From Saccoglossus kowalevskii (taxonomy: Eukaryota; Hemichordata; Enteropneusta; Harrimaniidae), in contig NW_003121419.1 of the NCBI RefSeq assembly GCF_000003605.2, positions 97,840-115,990 of the forward strand: a stretch of DNA of 18,151 bases, read 5' to 3'. The notes under the pieces are model-generated. The model was not told where the DNA came from. It did no database searches and worked only from the letters and a program-made list of their open reading frames with translations. Below are positions 1 through 18,151 of the stretch, in pieces; position 1 is the stretch's first letter; the number at the start of each line of letters is the position of its first letter. A program made the translations under genes and the position numbers.

Positions 1-1046
1 TAATACAAAAATAAAATTAAAATAAATTTATAGCCAAAATAATTAAAGCCCGTACACTACATCAGATTTTAATCAGATTGGGTTATAGTTTGAGTCCGTT
101 TAATTCAAAGCCGTCCGATTAGCACACTAGCTATAAGCAGTTTAGTCATGAACTCGTTCAAATATTTGTGGAGCCTTTAATTTAAAGTTCATAAAACAAA
201 TAAAATTTTCATTCCGAAATTATTTGATGATAAATCTGAATTAGAACAAGCAACATAGCTGCCAGTGCAGAATTTGTTTGTTAGTTGTCTACCCAGATGT
301 TGAAATTCTGAAAAAAAAATAGTGAGTCCAGTACACTGTGCTTTATTCAAATGAAAAGTCAAATGTTATATATTAGCAAAATTAATCAGTAAATTTTATG
401 ATATAACTGAAATTGATCATACAAGGCTGGATTTATATCATGATGGAATATTATTTTCTTGTCAAAACAAGATTTTTTTCTTCATTTTCTATGTACAAAA
501 TTATTGTTTCAATGTCACGGTCTGCATGGAAAAATATGTTAATGTATTGTAATAGTTAACAAACTATAAATTTATTATTTGTATATGTTGCACATTTTAA
601 TGTTGTGCCTGTGCTAGTCTCAGTTGACCACAAATTGTATATTCACTACGTGAATTCGTGTCATTTAAAGGACACGGGCAGGCTGTGAACACCGTCACAG
701 ATGCTGAAATGACATGCGCTACAAGGCTGATCATGACATGTAATTAGGTTAACCGTCACGGTGTCAAAGTATAGTCAGTGCGTTATGGGATACACATAAT
801 ACATACAGTGATAACGTTAACACCAAGTTACATATCGGCGACAAACATATCGACATCATCAACGAACGACATCATTATCTCCTCTCGATCAGTTGTTGAT
901 GATATTCCAGTATTCTGTGATATTGACACTGCTGGGGGAGTATTTCCAGTTTAACTGAAGGTGGGACACACTACGAATGTCCATGGAAAGGTTAAAAGCA
1001 ACAACTTATCGTAGACTATATTAAATATTTCAACGACATCCCTCAG
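1..1046. other. Upstream intergenic DNA, no gene seen
   Basis: This AT-rich stretch shows no recognisable coding sequence, RNA gene or complete mobile element on either strand. It has short A-runs near 310 and a slightly more CpG-containing patch at about 620-900. In that patch, related words ACACCGTCAC (near 689) and GTCACGGTGT (near 754) lie roughly 65 bp apart, their central ACACCGT/ACGGTGT cores being inverted copies. A short open stretch around 895-950 (reading D-I-P-V-F-C-D-I-D-T-A-G-G-V-F) runs into a stop and resembles nothing I know. Confidence 0.5.
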
Positions 1047-1254
1047 GCTTTGTTTGCTAAAAATCTTTGAAATCAAGGCCATTCTTTTCGGCATTGGAGA
1101 TATGAAAGAAAGGTTGGCGAAATTAAAGAACTATTCGGTAAATACCCTCTGTTTCCACCGGCAGGGTATCTCCTTTTCCGAGATATATCAACGTAGAAAA
1201 CAAATAAGGACCCTGTTGGCAACATGCGCCGACAATCGGTTACATTCAGATTGA
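1047..1254 (+). CDS. Possible terminal exon or ORF relic, unknown protein
   Basis: I do not recognise this reading frame. It is open from before 1047 to a TGA at 1252-1254 and encodes about 67 residues rich in K, R and L, with the distinctive stretch HRQGISFSEIYQRRKQIRTL. There is no good ATG at its left edge; the first in-frame ATG lies near 1102. A fair splice acceptor (CATCCCTCAG, ending at 1046) stands just upstream, so it could be a last coding exon entered in phase 1. An AATAAA at 1611-1616 downstream would suit that reading. Against it, no earlier exon is visible in the first kilobase and no family match comes to mind. Chance ORF or transposon remnant are equally possible. Confidence 0.2.
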
Positions 1255-2430
1255 ATATGAATAATAATGTGACATCCCGACTTTACAATATATGGTATTA
1301 TAGTCATTATTACTACCGTAAAGAAACAGTACATTTTTAGTTTGGTCACGATTACATTTTTAGTAACCGTGGTTTGGTTAAATATATTAATTAAGATGTT
1401 ATTTCAAAACGTTTATCAAGCTAAATTGTTAATAATGAAAATCATTCGAGAAATTGTTGTTGCTGTTTTAATATACTCAGCTCGTTTTGTCAATAATAGT
1501 GCTTGTAGTGAATATATTGATAAATTGTTTTCAGTTGGTTTATACTTTGAACTGACTTTTTGATTTTGAGAAAAAAAATAACACAATGTAAATTTGGTTA
1601 ATTTGGTTACAATAAATCTTTAATTGAATTACATTGTGTACATTTTCTATGAATCAATTTTAAATATGTAGCCTGTGTTAACATATGAATAAATATGGTA
1701 TTTCGTAATTTTTAACCCCTGAGTTAAGATTCCGATGTTTTGACATTCGTTGTCAGTGTATCATTTGTGTAAATGGTACTCATATGCTTTCTGTTTAAAA
1801 CATTGTTTGTTGGGTTATTGAATGAATCCTCGTTTTTAATATTTCTAATATAAACAAGCTATTATTTAGAATATGACATCATTACATAAACATGCGCCAT
1901 GTATTTATTAGTTTGGTAACCAATGCTTTCATACTCTCATATTTTTTAACGCATCCTCAAGTTGTATGTTAGTTGAACCTTCGTTTAGTGCGCCAACTTG
2001 AAGACGTTCAAAGACAAAACATCCCGATTAAGACAAGAATTGTAATTGTATTCTCCTAAATATGTTTTGTTCATGAAATTTTTATATAAAAGATTTACCA
2101 CTAAGTACATCTATATATCACTTAGCAAAGAATTCACTATTATATTTACTTTATATAGTTGCTTATGAGGGTGACGAAATAATAATAATAACTTGTCGCA
2201 TTTCAGCGAAGACTTTTTTTATTTACAACTCTGTAAACTACAGAGATTGAGCTCAGATTGGAAATTCTTTTTATAATAATTTTGCATTATAAATATTAAT
2301 TTATTACTCCATAAAACTTATGTTCTTATAATGATGCATCTATTATTTATATAACACAGTTATATTCTCAAAGCCAATTCAGCAAGTACTGTTTTCAGTC
2401 GGTTTGTTTCATTCAAGTTTTGTGATTCTT
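1255..2430. other. AT-rich non-coding stretch
   Basis: I see no supportable gene here. An open frame at about 1342-1563 is short, lacks an ATG at its edge, is very rich in I, L, F, V and N, and looks like a by-product of AT-richness. The only structured item is the inverted repeat around 1581-1639, annotated separately. Short runs of A or T occur near 1571 and 2213. Confidence 0.5.
1581..1639. repeat. Inverted repeat enclosing an AATAAA
   Basis: Two perfect 11-base arms, ACACAATGTAA at 1581-1591 and TTACATTGTGT at 1629-1639, enclose a 37-base loop. The loop contains AATAAA at 1611-1616. It could be the hairpin or end of a small transposon relic, or a transcript 3' end for the unassigned frame at 1047-1254. 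Neither is established. Confidence 0.5.
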
Positions 2431-3204
2431 TAAAAAACAAAAAACAAAAAAAACAACAACAGGATTTATAAATTGAAAAAGAATTGTTTATTCAATTATC
2501 CACGCTTGGCATACCACATATTATAGTTGCCATGTTAGTATGGGCAGAATGCAGTAGATTGTGTACGATAACAGTTTTAATTTTGTGCCAAAGAGAAGAT
2601 ACTCAATCAATAATCTATGAACCTTGCCATTTCTTACTCCACATAGCCCCACAATTGGAATTAGTAATAATTTTCCATTTATATGAGTTGAAACTATTCG
2701 GTAAACTAACGTGCAAAAGTTTGTACATAATATGGGCCAATTTATGTCCCGTGGTCGCGTCAGTGCTACACCAAATTTTAAGTCTTTTCACTTTTCCGTT
2801 TCTCTTAAAATTGATACGGTATTTTGCTGGGCGCCCTGTACCTGTTCAGAGCTAGGAACAAGCGTATCACATATTTTTTTTTTTTAGAACATCTAGTAGT
2901 CTTAATTCAAGATGCGGAAAACCCGGTTCGCATAATTCCCAAATTAGGTCTGCGATTCATTGCGTGGCATATTTGTATATAGTTTTATCAATATTTTTTA
3001 TAATTTTGGATTTTCAAGTAAGTTTATATAAATTTAGTTCCTACACGGAATCGCTAATCGTATTGGAAAGTTTAGCAGGCATGTACGCACAGCGCGACTA
3101 TCATGCTATTACTGGCCGGTTAAATAATGCAGAAGTTGATGTGCACAACAGTATACATTGTATTTCAACCGAGGTAAGTCTAGTTTTTTTGTTTTTTTTT
3201 TGAC
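2431..3204. other. Region bounded by A-rich and T-rich tracts with weak ORFs
   Basis: An A-rich tract at about 2432-2461 and a T-rich tract at about 3183-3201 bracket 750 bases that are slightly richer in CpG than their surroundings. On the plus strand a frame of 123 codons is open at 2484-2855. Its left-most ATG is only at about 2532 and the product is hydrophobic with no known motif. The minus strand is open over much of the same interval in another frame, about 2624-2850. I recognise neither product. A candidate exon with a strong donor lies at 3038-3173. The whole block may be a decayed mobile element, but I found no matching terminal repeats. Confidence 0.35.
3038..3173 (+). CDS. Candidate orphan exon with consensus splice donor
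   Basis: This interval is preceded by an acceptor-like ATAAATTTAG (ending 3037) and followed by a consensus donor, GAG then GTAAGT at 3174-3179. In the frame open from about 2964, the donor falls exactly between codons (phase 0). The peptide is plausible as protein, for example ESLAGMYAQRDYHAITGRL, and has a balanced composition unlike the hydrophobic reading just upstream. I do not recognise it and see no partner exons. It lies about 760 bases upstream of the GOLPH3 start codon and could not be a GOLPH3 coding exon by homology. It may be an exon of a decayed gene or mobile element, or chance. Confidence 0.2.
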
Positions 3205-3780
3205 GAAAATTGAGTTGAAGTACAAAGTGCGCCATACATTTACGAGATTAAGGACCAAATAAAATGATTCGAAGCTGAGATATTCAGATGGTAGGCAAAA
3301 ATGTTTTATATGTTACCGTCAATTACCAAATTATGCAAATCGATTGATTGATTTATTCTGATTTTTTGTTTAGAAAACCCAAAGCAGTGTAGACAAATTG
3401 AAAATAACCGTCAAAGTGTTCGTCTATAGACATCTCTAACATCGATAAAATGGCGTTAAAGTGAATGTCCGGATGAAAAAAGTAGAGAAACGGAAATAAA
3501 TTCAATGATGTCTTTGCAATTTGCGAGTCTGCGGCGAAGAGAAGGTGAATTTGTGCAACAGTTTACAGTAATTGAAAAAAAATGAAAAGGTAAAGTTTGT
3601 CATTTTCTCATATTGGAAGTGCCTAACTTTGAAATGACGAAAGATGAAGTTTCAGAACAAACATTGATAATATTTTGCGCTGAATGATTGGCGTAACATG
3701 GATATGCGCCGTTAAGTTGGATTACCTGATTACCATTGTAATTATTGTAACACTATTGTCGGTGCACTCGGCACTCCTCG
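3205..3780. other. Intergenic DNA upstream of GOLPH3, with a broken ORF
   Basis: No intact gene is visible. At 3505-3687 one plus-strand frame runs 60 codons with a single internal TGA (3583-3585). It starts with two consecutive ATGs and contains stretches such as SLRRREGEF and, after the stop, EMTKDEVSEQT. It may be a decayed small ORF. The rest is AT-rich with no RNA gene or terminal repeats that I could find. Confidence 0.4.
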
Positions 3781-3786
3781 GCTTTG

Positions 3787-3830
3787 TTCGCAAATTTGCG
3801 AATCAATGAGCGCCATGTTGATGACGTCAT
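3787..3830 (+). promoter_or_regulatory. Putative GOLPH3 promoter elements: palindrome, YY1-like site, CRE
   Basis: Three motifs are packed in 44 bases, about 100-145 bases before the GOLPH3 ATG. First is a perfect 16-base palindrome TTCGCAAATTTGCGAA at 3787-3802. Second is GCGCCATGTTG at about 3810-3820, which fits the YY1 core CGCCATnTT. Third is a perfect CRE octamer TGACGTCA at 3822-3829, the recognition site of CREB/ATF bZIP factors, inside a 10-base palindrome. No TATA box is obvious. Function is inferred from motif identity and position only. An acceptor-like pyrimidine tract ending in TTTTTAG at 3878 means that an intron within the 5' UTR cannot be excluded, in which case this would be intron or exon sequence of the leader. 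Confidence 0.45.
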
Positions 3831-3932
3831 AACCAACTGGGCCGATCGACCTGTCTGTGTGTTTATTTTAATTTTTAGTGGGTCGACCGTTGAACACCAT
3901 TTTTTCGTTGCTCCTCCGGGGAAAATATCAAT

Positions 3933-15643
<11,711 letters not shown>

Positions 15644-17007
15644 TGACTCAATGTCATTTTTAATGGACTAGGGACACGATAAAACAAACATGTTTCTGTG
15701 GAAAACATTTTGTATAGTGGGTGACACAAACATGTATGTATAGTATGGGAAGCTTGAATATAATGTTACAACTGCACTCTCATTCCATGTGTAAACATCA
15801 GACTCTTATCTATGGTTATATTTAAAAAATACTTGAAATTATTGAAAAAAAAATACTGTGGGTGTTGGAAGTGGGAATTGTAAATAGAGAATCTATGTGG
15901 GAGATAATGAGCTTGTTCTTTTTATCAGTGTTTGGATTTACTGCAAGTAAGAGTTTGACACCATTGCTGTTGAGCTGCTTTGCTTTTCTTTTATGTAATC
16001 TTCCATGAATTTTATTGGAGATATTTGTTTTTCTGTGAAACACACATATGTTACACATTTGTTGGCAGCCACAGTGTTGTACAATGATAAACAAAAATGC
16101 ATGTGTGTGTGATCAAAGTGATTTTCTCATCTCTGACAAAAATTTGATAATTTATGATAATTTTTATGTTAAGGAATATATGTAGACACAGAGTTTTGAA
16201 TTGTTTCTATCAATCTCCATTTAGAAAATGTTGCCATAATCTAGTTCCTCATACTCTTAACAGTTTATCCACATTTTAAGGGGGATACCAAATTGCATAT
16301 ACATATTTATAATTTAAAACGTGCATGTAATCCAAACAATGTTTTTTTTCCTAATTTGCTCTATTATACACATTTTATGCTTGTCAATTATATTGTAAAG
16401 AGAAATGATACTGTGCAACAGTAGTCAATACATTCATATTGCTATTATAATTCTATTAGGTGTAAAGTTAGTTGGATTTTTTTCTGGCAGTAGAATGTGT
16501 ATATGCTGGAGTAATACAAGCAATTAAGATGTCTTGGATCTATATTATAAGGGCTGTAAATGCAGTCTGTACACAAATATCTTACACAATTTGACTCCTG
16601 CTGTATGTGCATGCTATTTTTAATATTTTGACAAGATGCAAAGCTGGAAGAGTGATGGCTATGTACTCTATATGGTAACTGGTGATTGTGTGCTATATTC
16701 ATTGTGTTGAAAGCAACTCCACATCTAATTGTTGTTTGTACTGTTGGTAGCATGGTACCAGAGAACAAGGAAAAACTGCTGTCTGGTTTGTGCAACATGG
16801 TACAACTGTATCATAGACACTATGAAGTTCAAAATATGTAACTGACAAATGTCTGAAAAGACATTCTGTGCAATGATGTAATGTGTTCAGTTACACTATT
16901 CTCTGGTTTCATGGTACACCTCCAGTCATTAGAGTAGCTTACTGAAGTTGCATTCTCACTTTGAATTAGAAGCAGAACGCCTACCAATGATTACTGTCAC
17001 AAGAAAT

Positions 17008-17013
17008 AATAAA
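17008..17013 (+). terminator. Candidate poly(A) signal AATAAA
   Basis: First canonical AATAAA after the GOLPH3 stop codon, about 1.37 kb downstream. Confidence 0.4.
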
Positions 17014-17249
17014 ATCCAGATACATTGAAGCACTGAGGTGAGCTTGCACTTGACACAAACAAGGTCTTAGTTTCTTTAATTAACAAGTCAAACTTATGGA
17101 CTGAAGAACCAAAGCTCTCTCTCTGGATGCTTGCAGGGTTCAGTGGGAAGTTTTCTACAGAACATAGAAAGTTGAATGTATCTAACAATTCTATTTGTTA
17201 TGTTCAACAATGGTTAATGAATTTATTCACATCCTCTCCCCAAGCCTAC

Positions 17250-17255
17250 AATAAA
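17250..17255 (+). terminator. Candidate poly(A) signal AATAAA
   Basis: Second canonical AATAAA, in CCTACAATAAACTC, about 1.6 kb after the stop codon. A third lies at 17725-17730. Which is used cannot be told from sequence. Confidence 0.35.
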
Positions 17256-17270
17256 CTCTAGCATCAGTGA

Positions 17271-18151
17271 TTGTAATTAAACTAGTGTAAATTTAAATGA
17301 GACCATGAACATAAGCATTGCCAATTATTCATAAAAGACAGAATTTGATGTGGAGAACAAAGCTGTCAACAATTTGCCCAGATTGGTCTGCATGTTGGCT
17401 AGCCGATTGGGCACAACTTGTAAGTAGATTTGCATCGACTCTAATTATCTGGAGAGTGATTTGAGTGTGCAGCATTTAAAATTATCAATGAATTGAGAAT
17501 ATTTTACATGGTTCCAGTGTAACCAACCCATGCTGCAGTTTCGCATATTTCCTATCGCCTACTGCAACCATAATGAAATTTTCACAATGCAAGAGTAAAC
17601 AAAGTATAATTGTTTGATACACAACTTGTATTGTAAAATACAGAGGCAATGTACAATATTTGCTACAAATGTCGCTCAGTGGAACAAAAAATGTGGATGT
17701 GGCTTCCATGAATTTATTACTACTAATAAAATGGTATCAAGTCTGTTACTGTGGAGTGTTTATCAGTTTACGCATTACTGAAGCAAGTATTAGTATCCTC
17801 TTTACAAGACTTATTTTAAAAGTAACTGCTGTATGTACCACTGAAATCTTGTATTGTAACCTTATGTACACGTCTATTCTAAATGGAGGTGTTGAGATGC
17901 TTGCCTTCATAGTAGAATCTACAGCTTTATTTATATACTTTTATGTTATCAGAGTTGACATGCATGCATGCTACAAGCAAAGCAAAGAGGATTCATTTTT
18001 TGGGGTAATATTCTATTGTTTATTGAATATTTGTAAATTGAATGATTTAACAGAGTAACCAACACAATAGATGCCATTTGGGGTGATTTTTGGTAATCAT
18101 GGTGATTTTAATGTTTATGGGGTACACATGTACTCTATATTCCGTGAGCAT
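17271..18151. other. Downstream DNA, no supported gene
   Basis: The longest frame is on the plus strand, open at 17660-18058, with its first ATG at about 17669. It encodes about 130 mostly hydrophobic residues without a recognisable domain, and contains an AATAAA at 17725. It is most likely chance in AT-rich sequence or part of a longer 3' UTR. Nothing else stands out to the window end. Confidence 0.45.

Larger units (their letters stand above)
15644..17270 (+). other. GOLPH3: GOLPH3 3' untranslated region (probable)
   Basis: No plus-strand gene follows the stop codon. Going downstream, the first canonical AATAAA signals are at 17008-17013 and 17250-17255, so the 3' UTR is probably 1.4 to 1.6 kb. 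An AATATA near 15757 could serve a shorter form. Minus-strand frames at 15822-16094 and 16445-16798 are AT-driven and unsupported. Confidence 0.5.

Noticed and set aside
15822-16094. Cys-containing minus-strand frame in the 3' UTR
   Set aside because: Cysteines are irregularly spaced, composition is AT-driven, and it ends in simple F/I/S runs.
17660-18058. 132-codon plus-strand frame near the window end
   Set aside because: Hydrophobic, no recognisable domain, no ATG at its edge, contains a poly(A) signal and lies in AT-rich DNA downstream of GOLPH3.

Overview
The window is genomic DNA from an animal. It is AT-rich, intron-rich and has no bacterial signals. It is dominated by one clear protein-coding gene on the plus strand: the orthologue of Golgi phosphoprotein 3 (GOLPH3, yeast Vps74). 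Its four coding exons (3933-4136, 9325-9571, 14215-14528, 15533-15643) join in frame to a 291-residue protein that lines up from end to end with the vertebrate protein, including the phosphatidylinositol-4-phosphate (PI4P) pocket. The diverged N-terminus, the long introns, the many small DNA-transposon relics and the frequent TACATGTA-type palindromes suggest a marine invertebrate, perhaps a lophotrochozoan or a non-vertebrate deuterostome. The phylum cannot be settled from sequence alone.

Layout: 1-3780 is upstream, mostly non-coding DNA with a few weak ORFs that I could not assign. 3787-3830 looks like the GOLPH3 promoter core: a 16-bp palindrome, a YY1-like motif and a perfect CRE octamer. 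Intron 1 (4137-9324) holds a 1.3-kb terminal-inverted-repeat (TIR) element with a 9-bp target duplication. That element contains the beginnings of two convergent genes, a CxxC protein and a RecQ-like helicase. Intron 1 also holds a degenerate ~50-bp repeat, an ACC microsatellite, a 211-bp MITE and a perfect 73-bp tandem duplication. Intron 2 (9572-14214) holds a 1.7-kb TIR element flanked by TTAA, which carries a truncated 'Mutator-like transposase' protein. It also holds, on the minus strand, a convincing but unidentified 40-codon first exon at 12514-12633. Intron 3 (14529-15532) holds a second, 212-bp copy of the MITE in the same orientation. From 15644 onward is the GOLPH3 3' untranslated region, with canonical poly(A) signals at 17008, 17250 and 17725, followed by unassigned AT-rich DNA.

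How the parts work together: GOLPH3 is the only gene with a known cellular job here. It is a Golgi PI4P reader that links glycosyltransferases to COPI vesicles. The mobile elements look like passengers confined to its introns and all appear non-autonomous. The least explained items are the helicase/CxxC element (a deletion derivative of a larger transposon that I cannot place in a named superfamily) and the minus-strand exon inside intron 2.
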